Assembly (NCBI RefSeq): GCF_040947875.1 | Contig: NZ_JBFRXN010000001.1 | Span: 248,001 to 312,000, forward strand | Reading direction: 5' to 3' | DNA: 64,000 nt | DNA from: Pseudomonas sp. MYb118 | GTDB taxonomy: Bacteria > Pseudomonadota > Gammaproteobacteria > Pseudomonadales > Pseudomonadaceae | Shown: positions 1 through 10,597 of the stretch, in pieces | Layout: each line of letters opens with the position of its first letter | Position numbering within the stretch: the first letter of the stretch is position 1 | Notes under the pieces: generated by a model | Databases searched by the model: none | The model's input: only the letters and a program-made list of their open reading frames with translations | Told to the model about the DNA's origin: nothing | Translations under genes and position numbers: made by a program

Positions 1-17
1 CATTACTGATAAGTCGC

Positions 18-43
18 AATCGCGAGCAAGCTCGCTCCTACAG
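18..43. repeat. REP element (single)
   Basis: One REP palindrome with the core ATCGCGAGCAAGCTCGCTCC ending in TACAG lies just upstream of prpC. It is the same family found in most gaps of this window. The window starts in this gap, so any partner REP to the left cannot be seen. Confidence 0.85.
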
Positions 44-91
44 AAAAGCGAAAAGAATCTCTGACAAATTCAAGAAAACTGGAGACAGCAA

Positions 92-1219
92 ATGGCCGAA
101 GCAAAAGTACTCAGTGGCGCCGGGCTCCGTGGCCAGGTTGCCGGGCAAACCGCCCTGTCCACCGTGGGCCAGGCAGGTGCTGGCCTGACCTATCGCGGCT
201 ACGACGTTCGCGAACTGGCGGCTGACGCACAATTCGAAGAAGTCGCTTACCTGCTGCTGTACGGCGAACTGCCGAGCAAGGCGCAACTGGCGGCCTACAT
301 CACCAAGCTCAGCAAGCTGCGCGACCTGCCGCAAGCCCTGAAGGAAGTGCTCGAACGCATTCCGGCTGACGCCCACCCGATGGACGTGATGCGCACCGGT
401 TGCTCGTTCCTGGGCAACATCGAGCCGGAGAACGATTTCTCCGAGCAGCGCGACAAGACCGACCGCCTGCTGGCCGCCTTCCCGGCGATCATGACCTACT
501 GGTATCGCTTCAGCCACGAAGGCAAACGCATCGAGTGCGTGAGCGACGAGCCGTCCATTGGTGGTCACTTCCTGCACCTGCTGCACGGCAAGAAGCCGAG
601 CGAGCTGCACGTCAAGGTGATGAACGTTTCGCTGATCCTCTACGCCGAACACGAGTTCAACGCCTCGACCTTCACCGCCCGCGTCTGCGCCTCGACGCTG
701 TCCGATCTGTTCTCCTGCGTCACCGCCGCCATCGGCTCGCTGCGCGGCCCGCTGCATGGCGGTGCCAACGAAGCGGCGATGGAAATGATCGAGCGCTTCT
801 CGTCGCCGGAAGAGGCGATCAAGGGCACCCTCGGCATGCTCGAGCGCAAGGACAAGATCATGGGCTTCGGCCACGCGATCTACAAAGACAGCGATCCGCG
901 TAACGAAGTGATCAAGGGCTGGTCGAAAAAGCTCGCTGACGAAGTGGGCGACAAGGTGCTGTTCCCGGTGTCCGAAGCCATCGACAAGACCATGTGGGAG
1001 CAGAAAAAACTGTTCCCGAACGCCGACTTCTACCATGCCTCGGCGTACCACTTCATGGGCATCCCGACCAAGTTGTTCACCCCGATCTTCGTCTGCTCGC
1101 GCCTGACCGGCTGGGCAGCCCACGTGTTCGAACAACGCGCCAACAACCGCATCATCCGCCCGAGCGCCGAATACACCGGCGTCGAACAGCGCAAGTTCGT
1201 GCCAATCGAACAACGCTGA
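92..1219 (+). CDS. prpC: 2-methylcitrate synthase PrpC
   Basis: Condenses propionyl-CoA with oxaloacetate to 2-methylcitrate, the first step of the cytoplasmic 2-methylcitrate cycle. The 375-residue product has the citrate-synthase fold signatures: GGANEAAMEMIE near residue 225, GFGHAIYKDSDPR near 258-270 and a C-terminal RPSAEYTG. Its length fits PrpC rather than the longer citrate synthase GltA. The neighbours acnD, prpF and prpD support the methylcitrate assignment. The start is preceded by GGAGA about 9 bases upstream. prpB would be expected to the left, outside the window. Confidence 0.96.
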   Translation: MAEAKVLSGAGLRGQVAGQTALSTVGQAGAGLTYRGYDVRELAADAQFEEVAYLLLYGELPSKAQLAAYITKLSKLRDLPQALKEVLERIPADAHPMDVMRTGCSFLGNIEPENDFSEQRDKTDRLLAAFPAIMTYWYRFSHEGKRIECVSDEPSIGGHFLHLLHGKKPSELHVKVMNVSLILYAEHEFNASTFTARVCASTLSDLFSCVTAAIGSLRGPLHGGANEAAMEMIERFSSPEEAIKGTLGMLERKDKIMGFGHAIYKDSDPRNEVIKGWSKKLADEVGDKVLFPVSEAIDKTMWEQKKLFPNADFYHASAYHFMGIPTKLFTPIFVCSRLTGWAAHVFEQRANNRIIRPSAEYTGVEQRKFVPIEQR

Positions 1220-1251
1220 ATGGTGGGGGCTGGTACTGAACACACCATCCC

Positions 1252-1326
1252 CCTGTAGGAGCGAGCTTGCTCGCGATAGCGGTTGACCTGACACACCGCA
1301 ATCGCGAGCAAGCTCGCTCCTACAGG
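1252..1326. repeat. REPIN (inverted REP pair) between prpC and acnD
   Basis: Two REP palindromes in opposite orientation are bounded by CCTGTAGGAGCGAGC and its reverse complement, enclosing about 20 unrelated bases. The whole unit can fold as one long hairpin. It lies between co-directional genes of one pathway, so it could modulate the acnD/prpC transcript ratio. Confidence 0.88.
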
Positions 1327-1375
1327 GGCAATAGCCGGCCCCGCCTTTTGTATTTACCGTGACCGAGTCCTGACG

Positions 1376-3970
1376 ATGAACACAGAATTCCGTAAACCGC
1401 TGCCTGGCAGCAACCTGGATTACTTCGATGTCCGCGCGGCGGTCGAGGCCATTCAGCCCGGCGCCTACGACACCCTGCCGTACACCTCCCGCGTGCTGGC
1501 GGAGAACCTGGTGCGTCGCTGCGACCCGGCCACGCTGACCGAATCCCTCAAGCAATTCATCGAGCGCAAGCGCGACCTCGATTTCCCCTGGTTCCCGGCG
1601 CGCGTGGTGTGTCACGACATCCTCGGCCAGACCGCGCTGGTGGACCTCGCCGGCCTGCGTGACGCCATCGCCCAGCAGGGTGGTGACCCGGCGCAGGTGA
1701 ACCCGGTGGTGCCGACCCAACTGATCGTCGACCACTCCCTGGCCGTCGAGCGCGGTGGTTTCGATCCCGAGGCGTTCGAGAAGAACCGCGCCATCGAAGA
1801 CCGTCGCAATGAAGACCGTTTCCACTTCATCAACTGGACCAAGAAGGCGTTCAAAAACGTCGATGTGATCCCGCCGGGCAACGGCATCATGCACCAGATC
1901 AACCTGGAGAAAATGTCCCCGGTGATCCAGGTCCGCGACGGTGTAGCATTCCCCGACACCTGCGTCGGCACCGACAGCCATACCCCGCACGTCGATGCGC
2001 TGGGCGTGATCGCCATCGGTGTCGGTGGCCTGGAAGCGGAGAGCGTGATGCTCGGCCGTGCCTCCTGGATGCGCCTGCCGGAAAGCGTCGGCGTCGAACT
2101 GACCGGCAAACTGCAACCGGGCATCACCGCCACCGACATGGTGCTGGCCCTGACCGAGTTCCTGCGCAAGCAGAAGGTCGTCGGTGCCTGGCTGGAGTTC
2201 TTCGGCGAAGGCGCGTCGGCCCTGACCCTGGGCGACCGTGCCACCATTTCCAACATGGCCCCGGAGTACGGCGCCACCGCGGCGATGTTCTACATTGACC
2301 AGCAGACCATCGACTACCTCAAGCTCACCGGCCGTGAAGACGAGCAGGTGGAGCTGGTGGAGAACTACGCCAAGCAGATCGGCCTGTGGGCCGACAGCCT
2401 CAAGGGCGCGCAATACGAGCGCGGCCTGACCTTCGACCTGTCCTCGGTCGTGCGCAACATGGCCGGCCCAAGCAACCCGCACGCCCGTGTCGCGGTGGCT
2501 GACCTGGCCGCCAAGGGCATTTCCGGTCAGTGGGAAGACGTGCCGGGCCAAATGCCGGACGGCGCGGTGATCATCGCCGCCATCACCAGTTGCACCAACA
2601 CCAGCAACCCGCGCAACGTGATCGCCGCCGGCCTGCTGGCGCGCAACGCCAACAAGCTGGGCCTGACCCGCAAGCCATGGGTCAAGTCGTCCCTGGCCCC
2701 GGGTTCGAAAACCGTGGCGCTGTACCTGGACGAAGCCGGCCTGACCGATGAGCTGGAGCAGCTCGGATTCGGCGTGGTGGCATTCGCCTGCACCACCTGC
2801 AACGGCATGTCCGGCGCACTGGACCCGGTGATCCAGCAGGAAATCATCGACCGCGACCTGTACGCCACCGCCGTGCTGTCGGGCAACCGCAACTTCGACG
2901 GGCGGATTCACCCGTACGCCAAGCAGGCGTTCCTCGCCTCGCCACCGCTGGTGGTCGCCTACGCCATTGCCGGGACCATCCGCTTCGACATCGAAAAAGA
3001 CGTGCTCGGTGTGGTCGATGGCAAGGAAATCCGCCTGAAGGACATCTGGCCAAGCGACGAAGAAGTCGACGCGGTGGTGAAGGCCTCGGTGAAGCCCGAG
3101 CAGTTCCGCCAGGTCTACATCCCGATGTTCGCCATCCACGAAGACACCGGCCCGAAAGTTGCGCCGCTGTACGACTGGCGCGAAATGAGCACCTACATCC
3201 GCCGTCCGCCGTACTGGGAAGGCGCCCTCGCTGGTGCGCGTCCGCTCAAGGGCATGCGCCCGCTGGCGGTCCTGCCGGACAACATCACCACTGACCACCT
3301 GTCGCCGTCCAACGCGATCATGCTGGACAGTGCCGCCGGCGAATACCTGGCGAAAATGGGCCTGCCGGAAGAGGACTTCAACTCTTACGCGACGCACCGC
3401 GGCGACCACCTGACCGCGCAACGCGCGACCTTCGCCAACCCGAAACTGTTCAACGAAATGGTCAAGGAAAACGGCAAGGTCAAGCAGGGCTCGCTGGCCC
3501 GTGTCGAGCCGGAAGGCCAGGTGATGCGCATGTGGGAAGCCATCGAGACCTACATGGACCGCAAGCAGCCGCTGATCATCATCGCCGGTGCCGACTACGG
3601 CCAGGGCTCGTCCCGCGATTGGGCGGCCAAGGGCGTACGCCTGGCCGGTGTGGAAGCGATTGCCGCTGAAGGGTTCGAGCGTATCCACCGCACCAACCTG
3701 GTGGGCATGGGCGTGTTGCCGCTGGAGTTCAAGCCGGGCACCAACCGCAACACCCTGGCCATCGACGGTACCGAAGTCTACGACGTGATCGGCGAGCGTA
3801 CCCCACGTGCCGAGCTGACGCTGGTGATCCATCGCCACAACGGCGAGCGTGTCGAAGTGCCGGTGACCTGCCGCCTTGATACCGCCGAGGAAGTGTCGAT
3901 CTACGAGGCCGGCGGCGTGTTGCAACGCTTCGCCCAGGACTTCCTCGAAGAGTCGGCGGTCGCGGTCTAA
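1376..3970 (+). CDS. acnD: Fe/S-dependent 2-methylisocitrate dehydratase AcnD
   Basis: An 864-residue aconitase-family enzyme that dehydrates 2-methylcitrate in the methylcitrate cycle and normally depends on PrpF. The [4Fe-4S] ligand motifs are visible: TSCTNTSNP near residue 405 and ACTTCNGMSG near 470. The C-terminal swivel domain has YGQGSSRDWAAKG near 740. The context between prpC and prpF separates it from AcnA. It coexists with prpD further downstream, so the cluster holds both dehydration routes. Confidence 0.95.
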   Translation: MNTEFRKPLPGSNLDYFDVRAAVEAIQPGAYDTLPYTSRVLAENLVRRCDPATLTESLKQFIERKRDLDFPWFPARVVCHDILGQTALVDLAGLRDAIAQQGGDPAQVNPVVPTQLIVDHSLAVERGGFDPEAFEKNRAIEDRRNEDRFHFINWTKKAFKNVDVIPPGNGIMHQINLEKMSPVIQVRDGVAFPDTCVGTDSHTPHVDALGVIAIGVGGLEAESVMLGRASWMRLPESVGVELTGKLQPGITATDMVLALTEFLRKQKVVGAWLEFFGEGASALTLGDRATISNMAPEYGATAAMFYIDQQTIDYLKLTGREDEQVELVENYAKQIGLWADSLKGAQYERGLTFDLSSVVRNMAGPSNPHARVAVADLAAKGISGQWEDVPGQMPDGAVIIAAITSCTNTSNPRNVIAAGLLARNANKLGLTRKPWVKSSLAPGSKTVALYLDEAGLTDELEQLGFGVVAFACTTCNGMSGALDPVIQQEIIDRDLYATAVLSGNRNFDGRIHPYAKQAFLASPPLVVAYAIAGTIRFDIEKDVLGVVDGKEIRLKDIWPSDEEVDAVVKASVKPEQFRQVYIPMFAIHEDTGPKVAPLYDWREMSTYIRRPPYWEGALAGARPLKGMRPLAVLPDNITTDHLSPSNAIMLDSAAGEYLAKMGLPEEDFNSYATHRGDHLTAQRATFANPKLFNEMVKENGKVKQGSLARVEPEGQVMRMWEAIETYMDRKQPLIIIAGADYGQGSSRDWAAKGVRLAGVEAIAAEGFERIHRTNLVGMGVLPLEFKPGTNRNTLAIDGTEVYDVIGERTPRAELTLVIHRHNGERVEVPVTCRLDTAEEVSIYEAGGVLQRFAQDFLEESAVAV

Positions 3971-4036
3971 AACACGATGCACGGGCAGGGGATTTCAAGA
4001 CCCCTGCCTGGTTCAAGTTCAGGAGTAAGAAGGCCC

Positions 4037-5228
4037 ATGGCTCACCCAGCTCAGATCAAGATTCCCGCCACCTACATGCGCGGCGGCACCAGCAAGGGCG
4101 TGTTTTTCAGCCTGCAGGACCTGCCTGAAGCGGCGCAGGTCCCCGGCCCGGCCCGCGATGCGTTGTTGTTGCGAGTGATCGGCAGTCCCGACCCGTACGA
4201 CAAGCAGATCGACGGCATGGGCGGCGCGACATCCAGCACCAGCAAGACCGTGATCCTGTCCAAGAGCATCAAGGCCGATCACGACGTCGACTACTTGTTC
4301 GGTCAGGTCTCCATCGACAAGCCTTTCGTCGACTGGAGCGGCAACTGCGGCAACCTGACGGCGGCGGTCGGTTCGTTCGCCATCAGCAATGGCCTGGTGG
4401 ACGCCAGCCGTATTCCGCACAACGGCGTGGCCGTGGTGCGCGTGTGGCAGGCCAACATCGGCAAGACCATCATCGCCCATGTGCCGATCACCAACGGTGA
4501 AGTGCAGGAAACCGGCGATTTCGAACTCGACGGCGTGACCTTCCCGGCGGCGGAAGTGCAGGTCGAGTTCCTCGATCCGGCGGCGGAAGAAGAGGGCGCA
4601 AGCGGCTCGATGTTCCCCACCGGCAACCTGGTCGATGACCTCGAAGTCCCGGGTGTCGGCACCTTCAAGGCGACCCTGATCAACGCTGGCATCCCGACGA
4701 TTTTCGTCAATGCGGCGGACATCGGCTACACCGGCACCGAGCTGCAGGGCGCGATCAACGGCGACCCGAAAGCGTTGCAGATGTTCGAGACCATCCGCGC
4801 CTACGGTGCCGTGCGCATGGGCTTGATCGCCAACGTCGACGAAGCGGCCAAGCGTCAGCACACGCCGAAGGTGGCGTTCGTCGCCAAGCCGGCGGACTAC
4901 GTGGCTTCCAGCGGCAAGGCGATTGCTGCCAGGCGACGTCGACCTGCTGGTGCGTGCGCTGTCCATGGGCAAGCTGCACCACGCGATGATGGGTACCGCT
5001 GCGGTGGCCATCGGCACGGCGGCGGCCATTTCCGGAACCCTGGTCAACCTCGCGGCGGGCGGCATCAAACGCAACGCGGTGCGCTTCGGTCATCCGTCAG
5101 GCACCCTGCGCGTGGGCGCCGAAGCGAGTCAGGTCAACGGCGAGTGGACCGTGAAAAAAGCCATCATGAGCCGCAGCGCGCGGGTGTTGATGGAAGGGTT
5201 TGTGCGGGTGCCGGGGGATTGTTTCTAA
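4037..5228 (+). pseudogene. prpF: prpF, 2-methylaconitate cis-trans isomerase, with a one-base frameshift
   Basis: PrpF isomerises 2-methylaconitate and allows AcnD to work. The frame from ATG 4037 encodes a typical PrpF N-terminus (TYMRGGTSKGVFF near residue 10, DWSGNCGNL near 95) up to about residue 298 (GKAIAA). It then leaves the family sequence. The normal continuation (GDVDLLVRALSMGKLHHAMMG and on to VRVPGDCF) is encoded in the next frame from 4932 to 5228. Removing the A at 4931 restores an uninterrupted 396-residue protein, the usual PrpF length. The lesion is therefore one inserted base, which could be a real mutation or an assembly/sequencing error. Confidence 0.9.
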
Positions 5229-5247
5229 CCCCTCCCTGCATAACACC

Positions 5248-5336
5248 TGTGGGAGCGAGCCTGCTCGCGATAAGGCAGTGTCAGTCAGCATCAATGACAC
5301 TGAAAAACCGCTATCGCGAGCAGGCTCGCTCCCACA
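5248..5336. repeat. REPIN between prpF and prpD
   Basis: An inverted pair of REP palindromes begins CTGTGGGAGCGAGCCTGCTC and ends with its reverse complement. About 40 bases lie between the two cores. Confidence 0.88.
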
Positions 5337-5435
5337 ATGGAGTTGTGTTTTTCTGACAATGAGAAGGGTGTAAGCCCACCGCGATTGACCTGAACCGAGG
5401 TCCCATCAACGAACCACTTCACGAGTGAATCGAAC

Positions 5436-6920
5436 ATGAGCGCCAACGTTGACCTGAACAATCGCCCGGACTACGACCAGGTCCTGCAGGACATTGCCGA
5501 TTACGTCCTCAATTTCCGGATCCAGTCTGCGCAAGCCCTGGACACCGCCCGCAACTGCCTGATGGACACCCTGGGCTGCGGCCTGCTGGCCTTGCGTTTT
5601 CCCGAGTGCACCAAGCACCTGGGGCCGTTGGTCGAGGGCACGCTGGTGCCCCACGGCGCGCGCGTGCCGGGCACCTCGTTTCGCCTCGACCCGGTCAAGG
5701 CGGCGTGGGACATCGGCTGCATCGTGCGCTGGCTCGACTACAACGACACCTGGCTTGCGGCCGAGTGGGGTCATCCGTCGGATAATCTCGGCGGGATTCT
5801 CGCGGTCGCCGACCACCTGTCGCAAAAACGCCAGGCCAATGGCGAAGCCCCGCTGACCATGCGCGCGGTGCTCGAAGCGATGATCATGGCCCACGAGATC
5901 CAGGGCGTTATCGCGCTGGAAAACTCCTTCAACCGGGTAGGCCTCGACCACGTCATCCTGGTCAAGGTTGCCTCGACGGCGGTCACCGCCAAGCTGATGG
6001 GGGCCAATCGCGAGCAGCTGTTGTCTGCGCTGTCCCATGCCTTCGCGGACGGGCAGGCGTTGCGCACCTATCGCCATGCACCGAACGCCGGCTCGCGCAA
6101 ATCCTGGGCGGCGGGTGATGCCTCCAGCCGCGGCGTGCGCCTGGCGGATATCGCCCTGCGCGGCGAGATGGGCATTCCCGGCGTGCTGGGCGCGCGGCAG
6201 TGGGGCTTCTACGACGTGCTGTTCAGCCACACCAACAGCAACCTGGCGCTCAAGCCCGAGGACAAGCGTGCATTCAGCCTGTCCCGGCCCTACGGCAGCT
6301 ACGTGATGGAAAACGTGTTGTTCAAGATCAGCTTCCCGGCGGAGTTTCATGCGCAGACCGCCTGCGAAGCCGCCGTGACCCTGCACCCGCAGGTGCGCAA
6401 TCGCCTGCACGAAATCGACCGGATCGTCATCACCACCCACGAGTCGGCGATTCGCATCATTTCCAAGGTCGGCCCGCTGGCCAACGCGGCGGATCGCGAT
6501 CACTGCATCCAGTACATGACCGCCGTGCCGCTGGCGTTTGGCAACCTGGTGGCCGAGCAATACGAAGACGATTTCCACAAGGCGCACCCGATCATCGACG
6601 TGCTGCGCGAGAGAATGGTCATAGTCGAAGAGCCGCGCTACACCCGCGAATACCTGGAAGCCGACAAGCGCTCCATCGCCAATGCCGTGCAGGTGTTCTT
6701 CAAGGACGGTACTAGCACTGAAAATGTGGTGGTGGAGTACCCGATCGGCCATCGCCGCCGGCGTGCCGAGGGCATTCCATTGCTGGAGGACAAGTTCCGG
6801 GCGAACCTGGCGACCCGGTTTGCCGGGCAGCGTTGCGAGGAGATTTTTGCGTTGTGCAAGGACCAGGTGCGGCTTGAGCTGACGCCGGTCAATCGGTTTG
6901 TGGATTTGTTTGTTATCTAG
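5436..6920 (+). CDS. prpD: 2-methylcitrate dehydratase PrpD
   Basis: A 494-residue MmgE/PrpD-family enzyme that converts 2-methylcitrate to 2-methylaconitate without an Fe-S cluster. Family blocks include [20 protein letters not shown] near residue 45, [20 protein letters not shown] near 100 and the C-terminal [15 protein letters not shown]. It is the fourth methylcitrate gene in the cluster. Because it makes the AcnD/PrpF route at least partly redundant, the prpF frameshift might be tolerated (inference). Confidence 0.95.
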   Translation: MSANVDLNNRPDYDQVLQDIADYVLNFRIQSAQALDTARNCLMDTLGCGLLALRFPECTKHLGPLVEGTLVPHGARVPGTSFRLDPVKAAWDIGCIVRWLDYNDTWLAAEWGHPSDNLGGILAVADHLSQKRQANGEAPLTMRAVLEAMIMAHEIQGVIALENSFNRVGLDHVILVKVASTAVTAKLMGANREQLLSALSHAFADGQALRTYRHAPNAGSRKSWAAGDASSRGVRLADIALRGEMGIPGVLGARQWGFYDVLFSHTNSNLALKPEDKRAFSLSRPYGSYVMENVLFKISFPAEFHAQTACEAAVTLHPQVRNRLHEIDRIVITTHESAIRIISKVGPLANAADRDHCIQYMTAVPLAFGNLVAEQYEDDFHKAHPIIDVLRERMVIVEEPRYTREYLEADKRSIANAVQVFFKDGTSTENVVVEYPIGHRRRRAEGIPLLEDKFRANLATRFAGQRCEEIFALCKDQVRLELTPVNRFVDLFVI

Positions 6921-6936
6921 GAGATCGCGTTATCGT

Positions 6937-7015
6937 TCATCGCGAGCAGGCTCGCTCCCACACCGGATTTGCAGTGTTCACCAATCCACTGTGGGAGCGA
7001 GCCTGCTCGCGATGG
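6937..7015. repeat. REPIN between the convergent prpD and ppsR genes
   Basis: Two inverted REP palindromes (CATCGCGAGCAGGCTCGCTC and its opposite) lie between the convergent ends of prpD and ppsR. Confidence 0.88.
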
Positions 7016-7037
7016 CGGCCAAACAGGCGCTACAAAA

Positions 7038-7856
7038 CTACTTGAACCGCCGCTCCACCCCTTTCTCCACAAGAATCTTCGCCGAGATCTCTTCAACGGA
7101 AAAATGCGTGGAATTGATGTGCGGAATGTTCTCGCGCCGGAACAGGTTTTCCACCTCGCGCACTTCGAACTCGCATTGTGCGTAGCTCGAATAGCGGCTG
7201 TTGGGCTTGCGCTCGTTGCGGATGGCGGTGAGGCGGTCGGGGTCGATGGTCAGGCCGAACAGCTTGTGCTGGTGCGAGCGCAGGGCGTTTGGCAGGGTCA
7301 GGCGTTCCATGTCGTCTTCGGTCAGCGGGTAGTTGGCCGCACGAATACCGAATTGCATGGCCATGTACAGGCAGGTCGGGGTTTTACCGCAGCGCGACAC
7401 GCCGACCAGGATCAGGTCGGCCTTGTCGTAATAATGCGTACGGGCGCCGTCGTCGTTGTCGAGGGCGAAGTTCACCGCCTCGATGCGCTCCATGTAGTTG
7501 GAGTTGGTACCAATGGAGTGGGACTTGCCGACGGTATAGGAAGAATGCTCGGTCAGTTCCTGTTCAAGCGGTGCCAGGAAGGTCGAGAAAATGTCGATCA
7601 TGAAACCATTGGACGTTGCGAGGATCTCACGGATGTCCTGATTGACGATGGTGTCGAAGATGATCGGCCGGAAGCCGTCGTTTTCGGCGGCCTTGTTGAT
7701 TTGTTGTACCATGGCCCGCGCTTTATCCGCGCTGTCGATGTACGGCCGGGTGAATTTGCTGAAGGTAATGTTTTCGAACTGCGCCAGGAGGCTTTGACCC
7801 AGGGTTTCGGCAGTGATGCCGGTACCATCGGAGATAAAGAAAGCAGATCGTTTCAT
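7038..7856 (-). CDS. ppsR: Phosphoenolpyruvate synthase regulatory protein (bifunctional kinase/pyrophosphorylase)
   Basis: A 272-residue DUF299/PSRP-family protein that inactivates PEP synthase by ADP-dependent phosphorylation and reactivates it by phosphorolysis. The P-loop GVSRCGKT is at residues 152-159. The N-terminus [18 protein letters not shown] is typical. I chose ATG at 7856, preceded by AAGGTG, because the longer open frame adds 22 non-family residues. It is divergent from its target gene ppsA, as in other pseudomonads. Confidence 0.95.
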   Translation of the reverse strand: MKRSAFFISDGTGITAETLGQSLLAQFENITFSKFTRPYIDSADKARAMVQQINKAAENDGFRPIIFDTIVNQDIREILATSNGFMIDIFSTFLAPLEQELTEHSSYTVGKSHSIGTNSNYMERIEAVNFALDNDDGARTHYYDKADLILVGVSRCGKTPTCLYMAMQFGIRAANYPLTEDDMERLTLPNALRSHQHKLFGLTIDPDRLTAIRNERKPNSRYSSYAQCEFEVREVENLFRRENIPHINSTHFSVEEISAKILVEKGVERRFK

Positions 7857-8030
7857 TTGCACCTTGGGCCTTAAGCTAGTGACGATTCTTGGATATGATA
7901 GGCGCGATTTGCCGGCCGCCAATGGCCCGCATTCTCACTTATTTTCCAGGTCCAGGCCATATAGCTGGCAAATGCTCCATATAGAGCGCCGGTTTTGAGC
8001 TTTTCCAACACAGTTAGTGGAGAGATCACC

Positions 8031-10406
8031 TTGGTAGAGTACGTAGTTTCCCTCGATAAGCTCGGCAAACACGATGTTGAGCATGTGGGGGGCAAGAACG
8101 CATCCCTGGGCGAGATGATCAGCAACCTCGCCGGTGCCGGTGTATCGGTACCTGGTGGCTTCGCCACAACCGCCCAGGCTTATCGTGATTTCCTCGAACT
8201 GAGCGGCCTGAACCAGCAGATTCACGACGCCCTCGATGCCCTGGATGTCGACGACGTGAATGCCCTGGCCAAGACCGGCGCACAGATCCGCCAATGGATC
8301 ATGGAAGCCGAGTTCCCGGAAAAACTGAACACCGAGATCCGCACCGCGTTCGCCGCGCTGTCGGCCGGCAACCCTGACATTGCCGTGGCCGTGCGTTCTT
8401 CCGCGACCGCCGAAGACCTGCCGGACGCTTCCTTCGCCGGTCAGCAGGAAACCTTCCTGAACATCCGTGGTGTCGACAACGTCATCCGCGCCGCCAAGGA
8501 AGTGTTCGCCTCCCTGTTCAACGACCGGGCGATTTCCTACCGCGTGCACCAGGGCTTCGATCACAAGCTGGTCGCCCTGTCGGCTGGCGTGCAGCGCATG
8601 GTCCGCTCCGAAACCGGCACCGCCGGCGTGATGTTCACCCTCGATACCGAATCGGGCTTCCGTGACGTGGTGTTCATCACCGGCGCCTACGGCCTGGGTG
8701 AAACCGTCGTACAAGGCGCGGTGAACCCGGACGAGTTCTACGTCCACAAGGACACCCTGACCGCCGGTCGCCCGGCGATCCTGCGCCGCAACCTGGGCAG
8801 CAAGGCCATCAAGATGATCTACGGCGACGAGGCCAAGGCCGGTCGTTCGGTCAAGACCGTCGACGTCGACAAGGCCGATCGCGCTCGTTTCTGCCTGTCC
8901 GACGCCGAGGTCAGCGAGCTGGCCAAGCAGGCGATGATCATCGAGAAGCACTACCAGTGCCCGATGGACATCGAATGGGCCAAGGACGGTGACGACGGCA
9001 AGCTGTACATCGTGCAGGCCCGTCCGGAAACCGTGAAGAGCCGCACCCAGGCCAACGTCATGGAACGTTACCTGTTGAAGGAAACCGGCACCGTGCTGGT
9101 CGAAGGTCGCGCCATCGGCCAGCGTATCGGCGCCGGCAAGGTCCGCGTGATCAAGGACGTGTCCGAGATGGACAAGGTCCAGGTCGGCGACGTACTGGTA
9201 TCCGACATGACCGACCCGGACTGGGAACCGGTCATGAAGCGCGCCAGCGCCATCGTCACCAACCGTGGCGGTCGTACCTGCCACGCGGCGATCATCGCCC
9301 GTGAGCTGGGCATTCCAGCCGTGGTCGGTTGCGGCAACGCCACCGAGTTGCTGAAGGAAGGCCAGGGCGTGACCGTGTCCTGCGCCGAAGGCGACACCGG
9401 CTACATCTTCGAAGGCGAGCTGGGCTTCGACATCAAGAAAAACTCCGTGGACGCCATGCCGGAGCTGCCGTTCAAGATCATGATGAACGTCGGCAACCCG
9501 GACCGCGCCTTCGATTTCGCGCAGTTGCCGAACGCCGGTGTGGGCCTGGCCCGCCTGGAGTTCATCATCAACCGCATGATCGGCGTGCACCCTAAGGCGC
9601 TGCTGAACTACGACGGCCTGCCACAGGACATCAAGGACAGCGTCGACAAGCGCATCGCCGGCTACAACGATCCGGTCGGCTTCTACGTCGAGAAACTGGT
9701 CGAGGGCATCAGCACCCTGGCCGCCGCGTTCTGGCCGAAAAAGGTCATCGTGCGCCTGTCGGACTTCAAGTCAAACGAATACGCCAACCTGATCGGCGGC
9801 AAGCTGTACGAGCCGGAAGAAGAAAACCCGATGCTGGGCTTCCGTGGCGCTTCGCGTTACATCAGCGAATCGTTCCGTGACTGCTTCGAACTCGAATGCC
9901 GCGCCCTCAAGCGCGTGCGCAACGAGATGGGCCTGACCAACGTCGAGATCATGGTGCCGTTCGTCCGTACCCTGGGCGAAGCGAGCCAGGTGGTCGACCT
10001 GCTGGCCGAGAAGGGCCTGGCCCGTGGCGACAACGGCCTGCGCATCATCATGATGTGCGAGCTGCCGTCCAACGCGATCCTGGCCGAAGAGTTCCTCGAG
10101 TATTTCGACGGTTTCTCCATCGGTTCCAACGACCTGACCCAGCTCACCCTGGGCCTGGACCGCGACTCCGGGATCATCGCGCACCTGTTCGACGAGCGGA
10201 ACCCGGCGGTCAAGAAGCTGCTGGCCAACGCCATTGCCGCGTGCAACAAGGCCGGCAAGTACATCGGCATCTGCGGCCAGGGCCCTTCGGACCACCCAGA
10301 CCTGGCCAAGTGGCTGATGGAGCAGGGCATCGAAAGCGTCTCGTTGAACCCGGACTCCGTACTGGAAACCTGGTTCTTCCTGGCGGAAGGTCAAGCTTCG
10401 GCCTGA
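8031..10406 (+). CDS. ppsA: Phosphoenolpyruvate synthase
   Basis: Makes PEP from pyruvate and ATP for gluconeogenesis. The start is TTG at 8031 (product [20 protein letters not shown] after the initiator), preceded by GGAGAG; this gives 791 residues, the usual length. In order it carries an N-terminal PEP/pyruvate-binding domain ([20 protein letters not shown] near 125), the phosphohistidine domain with [17 protein letters not shown] (His418) and the C-terminal TIM-barrel with [17 protein letters not shown]. Its regulator gene ppsR is divergent. Confidence 0.96.
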   Translation: MVEYVVSLDKLGKHDVEHVGGKNASLGEMISNLAGAGVSVPGGFATTAQAYRDFLELSGLNQQIHDALDALDVDDVNALAKTGAQIRQWIMEAEFPEKLNTEIRTAFAALSAGNPDIAVAVRSSATAEDLPDASFAGQQETFLNIRGVDNVIRAAKEVFASLFNDRAISYRVHQGFDHKLVALSAGVQRMVRSETGTAGVMFTLDTESGFRDVVFITGAYGLGETVVQGAVNPDEFYVHKDTLTAGRPAILRRNLGSKAIKMIYGDEAKAGRSVKTVDVDKADRARFCLSDAEVSELAKQAMIIEKHYQCPMDIEWAKDGDDGKLYIVQARPETVKSRTQANVMERYLLKETGTVLVEGRAIGQRIGAGKVRVIKDVSEMDKVQVGDVLVSDMTDPDWEPVMKRASAIVTNRGGRTCHAAIIARELGIPAVVGCGNATELLKEGQGVTVSCAEGDTGYIFEGELGFDIKKNSVDAMPELPFKIMMNVGNPDRAFDFAQLPNAGVGLARLEFIINRMIGVHPKALLNYDGLPQDIKDSVDKRIAGYNDPVGFYVEKLVEGISTLAAAFWPKKVIVRLSDFKSNEYANLIGGKLYEPEEENPMLGFRGASRYISESFRDCFELECRALKRVRNEMGLTNVEIMVPFVRTLGEASQVVDLLAEKGLARGDNGLRIIMMCELPSNAILAEEFLEYFDGFSIGSNDLTQLTLGLDRDSGIIAHLFDERNPAVKKLLANAIAACNKAGKYIGICGQGPSDHPDLAKWLMEQGIESVSLNPDSVLETWFFLAEGQASA

Positions 10407-10420
10407 CAAGCAACCCTGTA

Positions 10421-10538
10421 CCTGTAGGAGCGAGCTTGCTCGCGATGGATTCTGCAACACCGCGGGGCACCTGATGCCCCGCGTCATCGTTGGCGACCAT
10501 AGCGACGGTTCGACGCCTCGACATGCTCGCTCCTACAG
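10421..10538. repeat. REPIN with one variant arm, downstream of ppsA
   Basis: The left arm is a normal REP (CCTGTAGGAGCGAGCTTGCT). The right arm has the usual core replaced by AGCGACGGTTCGACGCCTCG before ATGCTCGCTCCTACAG. The same insert-bearing REP type recurs at 38816, 52218, 52349 and 62118. Confidence 0.8.
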
Positions 10539-10553
10539 TTTCACGATTCAATC

Positions 10554-10584
10554 AGGGCGGGCTCCACGGATGCCGCCCTTTTTT
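10554..10584 (+). terminator. Intrinsic terminator of ppsA
   Basis: AGGGCGG (10554-10560) pairs with CCGCCCT (10573-10579) across a 12-base loop, followed by a run of six T. It ends just before the estX start. Confidence 0.75.
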
Positions 10585-10597
10585 GTGCAAGAGCATT

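Noticed and set aside
38..3982. Very long open frame on the minus strand (over 1300 codons) across prpC and acnD
   Set aside because: It is antisense to two well-conserved enzymes and has a low-complexity His/Arg/Gly/Val-rich translation. Long antisense frames are common in high-GC Pseudomonas codons. The same applies to minus-strand frames at 7935-9590, 30479-32602 and 53420-56041.
7813..7998. Small plus-strand frame in the ppsR/ppsA divergent region
   Set aside because: It is mostly antisense to the ppsR start, has no ribosome site and overlaps the expected promoters.
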